A DNA stretch of 64,000 nucleotides, taken from contig CM007319.1 of the NCBI GenBank assembly GCA_000333855.2, forward strand, positions 1,946,282 to 2,010,281. Direction: 5' to 3'. A program made the translations under genes and the position numbers. Source of the DNA: Endotrypanum monterogeii (Eukaryota; Euglenozoa; Kinetoplastea; Trypanosomatida; Trypanosomatidae). Of this stretch, positions 29,845-41,781 are shown piece after piece. Within the stretch, counting starts at the first letter, position 1. Each line of letters opens with the position of its first letter. A model generated the notes under the pieces. That model was given only the letters and a program-made list of their open reading frames with translations. It was not told the DNA's origin and did no database searches.

Positions 29845-32800
29845 TTAACGTCGACGATTCTGCTTCATCTCGCGCCACACATTGCGGTGCCGCACCTCAA
29901 GTGTCCGCTTAAGGGAACGCATTTTCGCCGCATTGGGGATGGTCTGTTGCGTGTGTCGCACCGTCTTTTGGCGCGCATGACGCACCGCCTTGGCCCATTC
30001 CTCGGCCGATATGCGGCGGCGGGCGTCGATGTGGCCCTCCAGCGAAGAGTCTTGGATCTTCGTCCCCAGCACCTCCTCGAGCTTTGCTTCCGCCTTCTTC
30101 TGCGCCTCCTCATCCCGCAGCAAGCGACGCTTTTGTTTAACCTCCTCACGCGACAACTCCTCCTCCGGCGTTTCCAGTAGTGTTAGCGGGTCGTTGTACT
30201 GCATCGCTGTCTTCTCCACAGCCGAGTGCTTCACACCGAGAAGCGTGTTGGGAAAATCCACCTGAGGATATCGGTTCACTGCGTAGAGCGGCACATCATG
30301 TGGAAAGAGGGAGCCGCTACGAATGCGCTTCAGCAGTTTCCATCCGCCGATGTGCTGCCACCGCATCGTCGTGTGACGACGAACACTGCTGCGGTCGCCA
30401 TAAAAGCGGCGGTAGACGCGGGCAGTGATCAAATCGCCGTCTGGTGTGCAAAAACTAGCCTGGATTTTACCCCGACACGTCGGATCGCGAACCACACGCA
30501 GGTATGCCGGACTCACCCGCGTTACCCTACGACGCATGTCCTCGAGCTCCTCACGAACAAGCAACATTTCGGATGGCGTGATGGCGCGCTGACGCTGATA
30601 CCCAGCATCCACAAAAGCGCGGTTATACCGGTGCGTTGGTGGTGGATATTGAAGTGGATAGATGAGTTTGTTGTATCGCTGTGGGGAAGTCTGAGCCAAC
30701 CTGGGGGTGTCCGAGGGCAGTTGGCCAAGCTCCCCATTGCTAGGGATACCGCCTTGCATCGTCTGGCTAAGTGCTGTCGTGGGAGAAGTAGTCTCGCCTG
30801 CGGCCGCCACATCCGACAGCTTCACCGGCACCCCAGTGGAGGGACGGTGCAGTGCCTCGTCGCTCAGTCGGTCAAAGACCACATCCTTCAAGGAGAGAGA
30901 GGCCGTATACAGCTCTCGCTGCTTCGAGTCACGCAATTGCACACGCTCCGCTTCTTCTCGCTTCACTTGCGCCTCCCTCCGCTCCGCCCGCTCTGGCACG
31001 AGTTCATTGCGAGCAAATATCATATAAGAAATGGGTTCGATCCCCACCTTCAGCGGCATGCGGCGGGCCCAGACATCGACGAAGGTGGCGCGGTACTGCG
31101 CCTCCGTTGTGCAAAGGCGCATACGTTTGCTTTTCACTCCTGTCTTGCAGTGACGCAGCGGACAGCGCCGCTCGTGGGGACACGGGGCGACAATAGTCGG
31201 CTGCCAGTCCCACAAGCCAACCCCTTTTTCCTCGAGAATGGTGTCGCGGGCCTCCATCAGGAGGTTGAAGTTATGCAGGTTCGAGAACTCGACAAGTACG
31301 AGCACGCCACGAGTCATTTTCCATAGCTGCTGCACGAGCCGTGTCCTGCTCACCGCGTCCGCTACCTCGCTGAGGGAGTAGGCAGCCACGACGAGATCGT
31401 GCTGAATCGCCGAATCCTCCGGCAGCAGGTATCGCTTCCACGTGACGTTGGGAATGTCGTCGTGGAGCACCATCGTACCGATCTCCATCATCCCCGGACT
31501 GGGCTCGATCGCCGTGACCTCCTGCAGTGGCCGGAGCCGCCGACTTGCTCGCTCCTGCGCACAAGTGCTTTCAACATCAACCAGCTTTTCATACCACGTG
31601 CGCTGCGCCGTTGTCGCCTTGTCAACGCCGACGCCGTCGTCGTCCTCCTCGCCTTCGAGCAAGTCATCTGGATCCTCTGCCATACTTCTTTTCTCGCCAA
31701 GCGGATCGCCGTCCTCCCACTCAGTGCCGTCGACAACTTCCCGGTGACGGGCATGCGACTCACTAATGATACGCTGTTTTTTCCTCTCAGCCGCGTTCGC
31801 CGCAACTTGCGCAATCTCGCGACGAAGGTCAGCGGGCAAATCGGCCGCATCCACCTCGCCGCGCTCTAGCAGCGCCGCCACCGCCATGAAGCGGGCTTTC
31901 CTCTTTTCGGTGTTGTTGCGGTCAAGACGGCGAAGATCATAGCGAAGCTCGCGTAGCTGCTGTGACTGCGCGCTCACATTGCCTGTCATGGACTGCCGTA
32001 GGGAGCGATAAAGTGGGTAGGCTAGGGCCCCGGGGTCGTACACCTCCTTTGCCACAAGAATGGCCGTGCCGGTGCCGGCGCCGAAGTCCAACATAGTTTT
32101 TGGCGTGAAGTGGGGCAGTTGCTTGCTCAGCTCAAAAAAAACTCGATGCATGCCCGCGTACATGGCGGCACCGCGGAAGAGAAAATACCCGATGGCGTCA
32201 TCGGTGGAGTAGAGCACAGTTCGACTCGCAACTGCGTTCGCGATCGCAATCTGCCGCTGAAACTTGATGAGGCGCTGCCGAATTTTGAAGCGCAGCTTGG
32301 CCTGCGATCGTTTGTCGTGCAGGTAAAGAGGCTTAAAATTCTCGCCCGTCTCTTTGCGCTCAAAAAGCTCTCGTTTCTTTTGGTTGAGGGTATCAGGCTC
32401 CCCATCGGGAATCATGTCGGATGGATGATCACGCATCGCAGCGGGCCGCTCCTCACGGTTTCGGTACTCGATGATCGGTATGATGTCGCGCAGACACTGA
32501 CGAATGAGGCCTTTGTCCTTAAGTCGAAAGACCTTCATGAAGGCAGCCTGCATGGAGGGCGACATGACAACCACACCGGGGTTCATATCACAGAAGTCGT
32601 CGCGTACGGCCCACTGCCGCATGGCCGGGCGCCGCTTACACATCTTCTTCAGCATCTGGTACTCGTACGACATCTTTGCTGCGATATCAATCACACGGAT
32701 ACGACGACGACCATGGCGCATCTTAGAGCTGAACTGTCCCCACGTTTCTTTACCAGCAACTGCGGCACTCGAGCCGGCCTCTTGCCCTGATTCCCCGGGC

Positions 32801-32973
32801 TGGTGCATTGCACCAGGCATCGTTGTGCCAATGGTACGCATAGACGTTCTGCATGGGAATGATTGACACAACTGCACGAGGGGCGGAGAAGAGCGGGAGA
32901 CGTTAGTTTTTTGGATGCTCATTATAGAGCTGCCTCGCGAGGCGGCACTGCCCACAACAAATCGCCGAAGCAT
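29845..32973 (-). CDS. RSM22: Rsm22-type mitoribosomal methyltransferase-like protein
   Basis: A 1042-residue protein with a basic N-terminus (MLRRFVVGSAASRG) typical of mitochondrial import. It has the Rsm22 pattern: S-adenosylmethionine motif I LDFGAGTGT (295-303), ITAIEPSPGM-like motif at 486-495 (VTAIEPSPGMM), the stretch HDLVVAAYSLSE (525-536), and a cysteine cluster CPHERRCPLRHC at 598-609. Rsm22 proteins belong to or help assemble the mitochondrial small ribosomal subunit. Odd points: about 165 residues, including an acidic EDPDDLLEGEEDDD run, separate motif I from the next motif, and some 400 residues follow the core. I start at the ATG at 32973; the GTG at 33018 lies inside a polypyrimidine tract, and AG dinucleotides sit just before the ATG. 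Confidence 0.88.
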   Translation of the reverse strand: MLRRFVVGSAASRGSSIMSIQKTNVSRSSPPLVQLCQSFPCRTSMRTIGTTMPGAMHQPGESGQEAGSSAAVAGKETWGQFSSKMRHGRRRIRVIDIAAKMSYEYQMLKKMCKRRPAMRQWAVRDDFCDMNPGVVVMSPSMQAAFMKVFRLKDKGLIRQCLRDIIPIIEYRNREERPAAMRDHPSDMIPDGEPDTLNQKKRELFERKETGENFKPLYLHDKRSQAKLRFKIRQRLIKFQRQIAIANAVASRTVLYSTDDAIGYFLFRGAAMYAGMHRVFFELSKQLPHFTPKTMLDFGAGTGTAILVAKEVYDPGALAYPLYRSLRQSMTGNVSAQSQQLRELRYDLRRLDRNNTEKRKARFMAVAALLERGEVDAADLPADLRREIAQVAANAAERKKQRIISESHARHREVVDGTEWEDGDPLGEKRSMAEDPDDLLEGEEDDDGVGVDKATTAQRTWYEKLVDVESTCAQERASRRLRPLQEVTAIEPSPGMMEIGTMVLHDDIPNVTWKRYLLPEDSAIQHDLVVAAYSLSEVADAVSRTRLVQQLWKMTRGVLVLVEFSNLHNFNLLMEARDTILEEKGVGLWDWQPTIVAPCPHERRCPLRHCKTGVKSKRMRLCTTEAQYRATFVDVWARRMPLKVGIEPISYMIFARNELVPERAERREAQVKREEAERVQLRDSKQRELYTASLSLKDVVFDRLSDEALHRPSTGVPVKLSDVAAAGETTSPTTALSQTMQGGIPSNGELGQLPSDTPRLAQTSPQRYNKLIYPLQYPPPTHRYNRAFVDAGYQRQRAITPSEMLLVREELEDMRRRVTRVSPAYLRVVRDPTCRGKIQASFCTPDGDLITARVYRRFYGDRSSVRRHTTMRWQHIGGWKLLKRIRSGSLFPHDVPLYAVNRYPQVDFPNTLLGVKHSAVEKTAMQYNDPLTLLETPEEELSREEVKQKRRLLRDEEAQKKAEAKLEEVLGTKIQDSSLEGHIDARRRISAEEWAKAVRHARQKTVRHTQQTIPNAAKMRSLKRTLEVRHRNVWREMKQNRRR

Positions 32974-33016
32974 CTTCTTCTTTTCCGACAACAACAAAAG
33001 AAAGAATGAAGGAGCC
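32974..33016 (-). promoter_or_regulatory. Polypyrimidine tract and AG just upstream of the Rsm22-like start
   Basis: In transcript sense the run CTCCTTCATTCTTTCTTTTG is followed by TTGTTGTCGGAAAAGAAGAAG and then the ATG. An AG 1 to 7 bases before the ATG is a plausible spliced-leader site, and it supports excluding the GTG extension. A very short leader is a caveat. Confidence 0.4.
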
Positions 33017-33241
33017 ACTCAAGCAGGGAGGGGAGGTCGAGCCCTCTGCCAAGGGCGGTGTGTCCGTTACTCGACCAGGGATAAGTCAGAGAATGCAAGG
33101 CGAGAAAAAGGGCCGGTGCCCCTCTGAGCTTCAGTATGTGCACGATGAGCGCCGGTGGAGGATTTGGTGGTAGACACACAGGGAGTACACTGTGCACGCC
33201 ACGAGGCATTCGACCTCACTTCGTCCACCCACGCACCCACG

Positions 33242-33246
<5 letters not shown>

Positions 33247-33285
<39 letters not shown>
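33247..33285. repeat. (CA)n microsatellite
   Basis: About nineteen CA units lie in the spacer between the Rsm22-like and fumarate hydratase genes. Confidence 0.9.
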
Positions 33286-33286
<1 letters not shown>

Positions 33287-35075
33287 GCAGACCCTCTAGT
33301 AAGCCCGGTGGTGGACAATTGGAGAGGCAACACTACCGAACTCACTGTAGAATGGTAGAGAAAAAGAGCCGGTTGGCAGTGAGCCACGATGAGCACCGAA
33401 AGACAAAAGAAATACGAGAGGACAGTGACGACATACGCTGCAGACATCTTCGAGCGGTGAGGTGAGGGAAGAAAAAAGGATGAGTCTGATTATCCCTTTG
33501 AGATACACTCGATGAACATCAACATGACCAACAGCGAACAGGACGAATCCCAACAGCGCATACCGCGTCTGTGAAACGGCGAATGTCGAATGAGAGAGAC
33601 ACACGCAGAGAGACCCCCAGCGATATATACATACATACATATATATCGAAAAAGAGAAGCCATCCAAATTTGCACGCATATTCGCTGCGTCAGATTCGTT
33701 CTCATATCTTTGCTGTTGTTTACATGTATATGTCTATATGAGCTTTATATGAAGAGGCTCGACATGGCGCCGACACATGGTGATGGATGAGCCTATAGTC
33801 ATTCCCTTCACCAAGCTGGGGGCAAGCAGCCGCATCCCCTTCCAGTGAACCATTCACACCTCTTCGCATGAGTCCGTGTGTTACCTGTTTCGGCCCTTCT
33901 CCTCGGCGCTACTGCGCGGCCAGGGTTCACCCCCGTATCTGTTGAAGAAGCACGTCACAAAGTGAAAGTGAACAACTTCGCGGCGGGGGGTGTGTAGGGG
34001 GAGAGTGTAGGGGGAGGGGGAAGAAAGCATTGCCTCGGCTTCAAGTCTTGACTACAGCACACCCCTCTTATGGGGTAGACGAAAAAAAAAAAATGTGTGG
34101 TTGGGGTAAGGGACCATTGCATACATGCGTGTTTGATGAGGAATGCGGGGGAGGGGCCGGATGGCAGCGAGAGTGCCAGTGGACTTCACTCCTCCTAAGT
34201 GCTAAGGCTATAAATATATAAATATATATATATTTATATTAGTGACCACGAGGGGAGAGAAAAGGCGCGAAGTAACATCGAGATACAACGAGAACAACAA
34301 CAAAAAAAAAAACGGCAAGAGGGGTGGAAATTAGACGCGGCAGGCCCATGCGCTCCGGCACCGATAACTCAGCGCTAGAAGTTCGATCTAGTACAAAGAG
34401 GGCAACGTGGGAAATGCTGCGTTTAGAGAAAACAAGCAACTGGGTGATTCACAACGAGATTCCTATATATAAAAAAAATCGTGTCAGTGTGCTGCGAGCG
34501 CGAGCAAGATTGATCCTCACTCTATTGGCAACATGTATGAGGAGTGAGCAGAAAAGCGGCATAAGGGGTCTTCCCCCCCTCTCCTCCTTCCATCGAATCC
34601 GGTCAGTATATCCCCCCCCCCCCTCCGATGCATCGGCGAGCACCGACTAGAGAGCTGTGCAGCAGACATCAACATCCCCCACCAATTCTTTTCTCAGGCT
34701 ACACAGCAAAACAAACCACACTGTGAGTGAGAGAAAGAAATACCAACACAGCGATGAAGGGTGCCATCAACCGGATCGACGTAGCCATCAATAACATGAG
34801 CCGAGATCGTCGAGTACATGAATGGGGTGAAGAGAAAGAAGTCAACTCTCCTATGCACACACGCACAGAGACACATACAGCGGTTAACGCGAAGTTGTAT
34901 CACTCTCAGCGGCAGCTCATCACAGACTCGCACAGTCTCGTATTATGCATACATGTACACGAAAGGGCTGAGATGCACTTTTTCGCTTGTTGTTGTTGTT
35001 GTTGTTGTTTGAACCCCCCCCCCCTGCACCCGAGCTTAACGCGTACCAGAAGCGCATGCGTCATACCGCCCATCT

Positions 35076-36725
35076 CTAAAGCTGCTCGAAAAAGTCGTTT
35101 CCCTTGTTATCCACCACGATAAAGGCCGGGAAGTCCTGCACGACGATCTTCCAGACTGCTTCCATGCCGAGATCCTCCATATCCAGACACTCGACTTTTT
35201 TGATGGCATCCTGCGCCAAAACAGCGGCCGGGCCGCCGATGCTGCCCAGATAAAAACCGCCATGCTTGCGGCAGGCCTCCGTCACCTGCTTGCTACGGTT
35301 GCCCTTGGCAAGCATCACCATGGAGCCGCCGTGAGACTGGAAAAGATCGACGAAGGGGTCCATGCGACCGGCTGTCGTTGGGCCGAAGGAGCCGGACGGC
35401 ATACCATCCGGCTTCTTTGCCGGGCCTGCGTAGTACACAGGATGCTCCTTCATGTACGACGGCAGCGGCTTCCCAGCTTCCAGCATCTCTCGCATCCGAG
35501 CGTGGGCACTATCACGCGCTACAATGATAGTGCCCGTGAGGCTCAGTCGTGTCTTCACGGGGTACTTGGAGAGCTCCTGGAGGACCTCTGACATGGGACG
35601 GCTCAGGTCCAGCTTCACGGGTGGTGTAGTAAGCAACTCGTCCTCCTTCACATCTGGCAGATATTTGAAGGGCTCGGTCTCTAGCTCCTCAAGCCACACA
35701 CCATCTTTGTTGATCTTGCCAAGCGCCTGGCGATCCGCGCTGCACGAGACACCGATGCCGATGGGACAGGAAGCACCATGACGAGGCATGCGAATCACGC
35801 GCGCATCGTGGGCATAGTACTTACCGCCGAACTGGGCGCCCATACCTATACCTTGACATATCTGCAACACCTCTTTTTCTAGTTCAAGGTCGCGAAACGT
35901 GTAGCCCGTCTTCATGTCAGGCTTCGTGATGAGGTCGTCGTAGTAGTGGCAAGACGCATACTTCACCATCTTCATCGTCATTTCGGCACTCGTGCCACCA
36001 ATCACGACAGCAACGTGGTACGGTGGGCAGGCGGAGGTGCCGAACATGGCAAGTTTTTCCTTGAGGAAAATTCGGATTGACTTTGGGTTCAGCACGGACT
36101 TGGTTTCTTGGAAGAGGTACGACTTGTTCGCCGAGCCACCACCCTTGGCGACGAACATGAAGTTGTATTCCATTCCCTTGGTGGCGTAAAGGTCGATCTG
36201 CGCCGGGAGATTCGTGCCTGTATTCCTCTCATCGTACATGCTAAGCGGTATGTTCTGACTGAAACGCAGGTTTCGCTTCTGAAAGATGTCGTAGACTCCA
36301 CGGCTGAGGGCCTCTTCGTCATCGCCTGGGACAAACACCTGCTCGCCGCGGTAACCTGCGATAATGGCTGTGCCCGTGTCCTGGCACCCAGGCAGCTGAC
36401 GAGCCGAAGAAATGTTCGCGTTCTTCAGCAGTTGCAGCGCCACGAATTTGTCGTTGTCGCTGGCCTCGGAGTCGTCAAAAATTTTGCGCAGAGAGGCGAG
36501 GTGAGAGGGCCGCAGTAAGTGCTCTACATCATCGAAAGCTGTCGAAGAAAGCAAGGTGAGGGCAGACGGGTCCACTCTCAGAATTTCCGGGAGCCCAGCC
36601 CCGGGCTGCACAACCGATACGTAGTCCTTCGTCAAAAGACGATACTTGGTCTCCCGGTGCGGGACTTTCGAGACCAGCGGCACGAAATTGAATTCTGCCA
36701 AAAGCGGAAAAACGCGACGGAACAT
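35076..36725 (-). CDS. FH1: Fumarate hydratase, class I (iron-sulfur), probably mitochondrial
   Basis: A 549-residue enzyme that interconverts fumarate and malate using an oxygen-sensitive 4Fe-4S cluster. Three cysteines placed as in Leishmania class I fumarases are visible: C114 in [10 protein letters not shown]233 in TSACPPYH and C328 in GIGVSCSAD. Other family words are [12 protein letters not shown] (191-202), [20 protein letters not shown] (298-317), and in the C-terminal domain the GPTTAGRMD segment and [11 protein letters not shown]. The N-terminus ([14 protein letters not shown]) is basic and hydrophobic, fitting a mitochondrial targeting signal; the cytosolic paralogue is encoded elsewhere in these parasites. 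The ATG at 36725 is the only good start. With the aspartate aminotransferase in the same array it serves C4-acid metabolism, including the succinate pathway. Confidence 0.95.
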   Translation of the reverse strand: MFRRVFPLLAEFNFVPLVSKVPHRETKYRLLTKDYVSVVQPGAGLPEILRVDPSALTLLSSTAFDDVEHLLRPSHLASLRKIFDDSEASDNDKFVALQLLKNANISSARQLPGCQDTGTAIIAGYRGEQVFVPGDDEEALSRGVYDIFQKRNLRFSQNIPLSMYDERNTGTNLPAQIDLYATKGMEYNFMFVAKGGGSANKSYLFQETKSVLNPKSIRIFLKEKLAMFGTSACPPYHVAVVIGGTSAEMTMKMVKYASCHYYDDLITKPDMKTGYTFRDLELEKEVLQICQGIGMGAQFGGKYYAHDARVIRMPRHGASCPIGIGVSCSADRQALGKINKDGVWLEELETEPFKYLPDVKEDELLTTPPVKLDLSRPMSEVLQELSKYPVKTRLSLTGTIIVARDSAHARMREMLEAGKPLPSYMKEHPVYYAGPAKKPDGMPSGSFGPTTAGRMDPFVDLFQSHGGSMVMLAKGNRSKQVTEACRKHGGFYLGSIGGPAAVLAQDAIKKVECLDMEDLGMEAVWKIVVQDFPAFIVVDNKGNDFFEQL

Positions 36726-39700
36726 TGACAGTTGTTGTTTTTTTTTTTAGTGTGTGTATACGCGTCTATGCGTGTGCGTCTGTTGACAATTTTTTTTTGT
36801 TGTTGTTGGAAAGACGCGATATGGCGCGACTAATTATTGAAAGCGAAGCAATGCAACTTACGCGACAACAAACAGGAGAGGGAGTGAGTCGAGCTATTGG
36901 TTTTTTTTTTTTGGGGGGGGGGGGTTGTGATGACAACAGAGCGATTGGAGCAGTGGAGAGGACGAGAAATAGGAAAAAGAATCTAATAGGTCAGAGAATA
37001 GTTTGGAGAAAAGTGGACAGGCGTGTGCATGCGTGTGTTTATCTGGATGGGGGTAGACATGTGCCTTATCCCCCATCTTCCTCCCTACCCTCATAAAAAC
37101 ATAAAGAGTGTTTTGCATGGTCACAAATCGCATCGGTAAAGAAAGCCATTGGTTGGTCCCACCAGGTGGGTCTCATGCTGGGCTCCCTACAAGCCCTCAC
37201 CCGCATCCTCATCTTTGATCACGACCGCACCGGAAGAAAAGGAAGGAAGGGAGGGCAGAAGAAAAGAATGACGCCGCCCTCAAAAAAAAAAAAAAATACG
37301 CCACCGTCCCTGTCGTGACGATGGGTGCTGTGTTCATTTGTAGCTTTCTTTTCACCCAGAAGAGGGCCACACGAGCACATACTGATTGCGTACACTGCTG
37401 ATAAGAGCGAACATAGGGCATCCTCGAAGGAGAGAATGCAGTCGAACACGTCCATCACCCTTCACCTCTCCGCCCACAACCTTCTCCCTCTCAGACGAGA
37501 GCTAAGGAGGGGAAGAGGGGGGTTAAATAGGCATGAAAAAAAAAAAAGAACAACAACAGCGGCATGCATCGCGACGCATCCTTCTAGGACGGGGAACAAA
37601 AAACGCGCACCCACACCCACACACACAGTCGTGGGCAATACAAAAGAGGTGTACTACACGCTGATGATTGAGAAAGCACTAACACGGAATCAAGAGAAGA
37701 AGGGTGAAAGCAAGATACACACATGCAGCTTCGCCCCATCTGTATCACGTGTGGCCACCTTCATCACTTGGGGTGGATGCTCACTCATACACACACAGAA
37801 GGAGCGGAAAATTAGAGACATTTAGGCAGCGAAAAAAAAAGGGGAGGGTTAGTAGCGACTTGCAGTCCTTATATGCATAAAACGGGGATTTTGCTCTTTC
37901 TCGGTATGCATGTATACGCTCGTGATCTATACGAGTGTGTGTGTATGTGTTATCTGGGGAGCAGGGCTTGCGATCTTTCCCTTCCTCAAGGATCAGGTAC
38001 AGCAACCCTCAACGAGCAAAAAAAAAAAAAAGCAAGAAATGAAGAGGAGCAGCAGAAATGAAAACGAGCAGGCATAACAGTTGGCGCCGGACGAATAAGC
38101 GACAAGTGGTATCCGACATGCTTATACATACACACACACACATACTTCTCCTCATTACAGCGACAGTTACAGTGAAAAGGGGGAGGCGATTGCGCGTTGG
38201 TATAGCCGAGGCCAAGCTAAGGAGAAAAAAAAAAACTGAAGCCAAGTCGGTTCTGCAGGCGCTCGTTGGCCCCCCCCGTTCCACCTTCTTTCCACTCTCC
38301 CCACCACACCTACAGACTGAAACCTAGGCGGAAAGAACTAAACAGCGGTACAATAATTAGATATATATGTATATATACATATATTCATCTTAATTTAGTT
38401 TTCTGGGGAGTGAGTGGGAAGGAAAAAGGACGAGAAGGAGGCATTGGGGGGGGAGGGGGGGGAGGACGAGAGATGATGAAAGGAAGTTGTGGAAACTATT
38501 ATAAGCGTAGCGCATCAATAAATAAAAAAACACAGACAACTCGGCCATGGCCAATACAACAGAGAGGCGAAGACACACAAAGATATATATATATATATAT
38601 ATATATATCAGAAGCAGAAACAACAGCCTATTCCCTTCCTTTCATAAGGGCGGTGAAAGATGCGCCAAAGTATATATATTTATATATACAGAGAGGAAAT
38701 ACGGGCACGTACAAATTTGACAAAGGGAACGCTCATGGACACGTCAGGAAAAAGGGGTGAAAGGAATCAATGTGCAAAGAGCTGATCGTCGTACTGTAGA
38801 GGAGGAGAAGGGGGCGAAGTGAGGTGGAATCATTCTGAAACATTTTCTTTTCTTATGGTTACATTTATCCCTCCCCCGCCCGCCCGTTTATCCTCTCCGG
38901 TGTAGGGGCCTGACATTTCTCCTCGATACCCTTCACCCACGCCTCCCTCCTCGTCCCCCCCCCCCCCACGCGCTCGCCCGCCCATGCGGTCCGCCCCACT
39001 CATGTGCACACCGCGTGACGCGACGCTAGCACTACAATAGCCCCGATACTCAGCCCGAACGCATCACCCCTTTGCATGGTGTGCTAATGGGTTTTCGAAG
39101 AGTGATGTCCTCCTTTCGGTGCAAGGCGGAGGAAGGGGATGAAGAAGACGTAATCTCTTTTTATATGAGCAGCGCTGGTGGTGGTGGTGGTGTGTATGTC
39201 TGTGTGTAGGGGGGGGGGGCAAGCCTACTCCTCTTGCAACCTCAGCCATGTCGACTAGTGACATGTGAATAGGCGAGGTATCCTGAGTCGCTGGGAACTA
39301 GACACCGATGGGGGTTTTGAGAGGGTGAGGGAGCAGATGATGTAAAGGCAAGAAAAATGACCTTTGTCTTTCTCTCGTTGTACGCGACTATGAGTATGCG
39401 TACGCGCGGCTGGAGGACCATATCGTTTCCAAAAAGAAGCTATATAACACATAAAAAATAGGCGATGTGAAGAAAAAAAAAAAACTAGAGGAAACAACCA
39501 ACTGCGCACACGCACACACACACACACACACAAGCGATGCAAAGCGTCATACTGTGCACTGCGAGTGGAAGCGGGGAAATAGAAAGGAAGAAAGGAAGCG
39601 AACTGGCGAGAGAACCATATGTGACCAATACTAAAAAGCAGGCTGCCAGGACAGTGATTGAAATGAAATATCCGAAGACAGTACACACAGACATAGACAC

Positions 39701-39955
39701 ACACACACACGCATACACAACCACCTCTTTTTTTCCTTTCTCTTCGATCTCTACAAAAGCGTTGAGCCGCTTCATCACAAATCACTGGAGAGCATAAAAA
39801 GAAGTATGGATCAAGGAAGAAAACCAGTGGGGGGAACGACAGATGTGCCCACATGCACTCATACAAGGTCGCTCTCCGGCCCCTCCTTACAATCGCAACT
39901 CACTTGTCTCCATTCGAGCTTCCTTTACTACAATTCCATACACGGGTATATATGC

Positions 39956-39988
<33 letters not shown>

Positions 39989-40083
39989 TGTGTACACACT
40001 ATATGCATAAATATTTTTTTTTCTCTCCAGCGAACTCCCCTTTCCCTCCGCCCTTCCTCTCCCACACGCACCTGCTAACGATC

Positions 40084-40156
40084 ATACATACATATATATA
40101 CATACATATACATATATACACATATACATATATACACATATACATATATATGCATA
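40084..40156. repeat. Complex ATACAT/ATATACAC repeat
   Basis: Irregular alternation of CATA, TATA and CACATA units (for example ATATACACATATACAT repeated) over about 70 bases, more complex than the plain TA and CA tracts nearby. Confidence 0.8.
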
Positions 40157-40388
40157 AAACAAAACGCTGCGCTTGGCACTGCGTGTTGGTGTGGCGGGAG
40201 GGGAGCTGGAGGAAAAAGTTAGCGCTGCTCGATACAAGAGTGAGATGCGTAGATGTCAAAAAAAAAAAAAACGGAGACAAAGGCAAGTACAACAACACAA
40301 AACACACACTATACATCATAATCAAGATGGGAAAACAAAAACAGAGGTGACACGTGAGGACAAGGGCTAATACTTCCCTATATACATG

Positions 40389-40423
<35 letters not shown>

Positions 40424-41559
40424 GACACGTGTGCATTCTTACATAATCTTTTATGAGTAAGTGAGAGTGTGTTGTGCATCAGATCCCGCTACATCACCCC
40501 GTACATGTGCAGTTGTCGGCATTGCCCCTTCTGTGTTGACACACACATGAGAACAAGAGCAGTAAGAATTATGAAAACTGAGTGAGTGTTCTTCCCTCGG
40601 CCGTGGAGGCATCAATGTCCAGAGGCGAGAGATCGACAGGAAAAGCCATCCGGCCTATCCGGCATGCATCGACACCAAAAAAAAAAACAGCACGAGGAGG
40701 GGTTTAAAGCATTCATACGAACAATAGTATTCATCATGCACACACAGTGTGATGCGCTCTAAGAGCTCAATATGACCAAGCTCATGGAAGGGAGGGAGAG
40801 CTCGCAGGCTGTCATACACAAAACATGGAAACAAAAAAAGGCAAAGGGAAATCAGAGCCGAAGACAGCGATCCAAATCACAGTGTAACACGAAAAGACTT
40901 CTTGAGAATTCAAAGTAAAACAAAGAAGGGGGAGGAGAGGAAAAGAAAAAACTATGCATAGAACCCCCCCTCAATGTGCACACACATACATACACATACA
41001 CACACACACACAGAAGCGCACACGCAAACACGCAAACACACGGCCAACGGCTGCCAAAACATCCTCTGGGGTCAGCTGCTAGACAATGTGCTGAAAGGGG
41101 AAAATAATATCTATCAGGAGGACAAAGAAGCAACAACACACAAACAATAAGAGAGAATATTAGGTGGAGATAAGGCGAGCGTATGAATGGATGGTACACT
41201 TGAGCTACGCAACAGTGATGGGTAACCAGGAGCGCCACAGTATGTGCGAGTGTGTTTATGTACACCTTTCTACGGAGGTATTACGCACACCGACATTGAC
41301 CATGAACGCAATTGAGAAAGAGGAGCGAGCCCCATACAGCTAGAAAAAAAAAAACTGAAATCCTGCACAGCCTTTCACGGTGACTCGGGACAGAGAAGAG
41401 AGCTGTCGAATAGGGCAGCGTAGCAGCAATACAAATGGAGAAATAGCGGAAAGGGGAAAAAAACGCCACAGCAGATGAAAAAAAAGGAAGGAAAACTCGC
41501 ACGCAGAGGATTCCAGAGAAACACATCAAACATACCAATGGAGAGGGAGGATACTAATA

Positions 41560-41569
41560 TACTAATATA

Positions 41570-41606
<37 letters not shown>
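41560..41606. repeat. (TA)n microsatellite
   Basis: About twenty TA units, one interrupted by G, lie just downstream of the leucine-rich-repeat gene's stop. Confidence 0.9.
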
Positions 41607-41609
<3 letters not shown>

Positions 41610-41781
41610 CGCTATGTTAAACGAGGGAAGAAAAGACCTTGTGATGTGTGGGTATCAAAGTGCAAGACAGATTAAGGCATGGCTACGGTGGAGGTGAAAA
41701 AGGAAGGAAGGGGGCACGAATATCGTTTGCTTGGTGTGCTGACCTCCTCTACCGCAGGCGTGTGCTTCAACCCCCCCCCAC

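Larger units (their letters stand above)
32974..35075. other. Spacer downstream of fumarate hydratase
   Basis: It holds (CA)n at 33247-33285, TA-rich runs near 33625-33647 and 34211-34236, a mixed-composition block at about 33780-33970 that may be a degenerate retroposon, GTT repeats at 34988-35009 and C-rich runs near 34611 and 35015. I see no gene. Confidence 0.7.
36726..41781. other. 5 kb gene-free stretch between LRR and fumarate hydratase genes
   Basis: This is the longest stretch without a gene. It contains poly-T/poly-G at 36900-36925, CA runs at 37610-37628 and 39507-39532, TA tracts at 38583-38608, 40393-40420 and 41560-41606, a complex ATACAT-type repeat at 40084-40156, a G-rich run at 38446-38464, and GC-rich mixed blocks at about 38870-39060 and 40450-40670. 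Frames on either strand are built from these runs. I found no tRNA or other RNA gene by eye. Confidence 0.65.

Noticed and set aside
30226..31326. 366-codon plus-strand open frame
   Set aside because: It lies wholly antisense to the Rsm22-like gene, whose frame has recognisable motifs. High GC coding DNA commonly leaves such shadows.
33900..33945. tRNA B-box-like GGTTCACCCC
   Set aside because: No A-box, anticodon stem or acceptor pairing could be found around it, so it is not a tRNA gene.
39255..39866. 203-codon minus-strand frame
   Set aside because: It is dominated by Cys-Val and Phe runs from (CA)n and poly-A tracts; this is composition, not coding.
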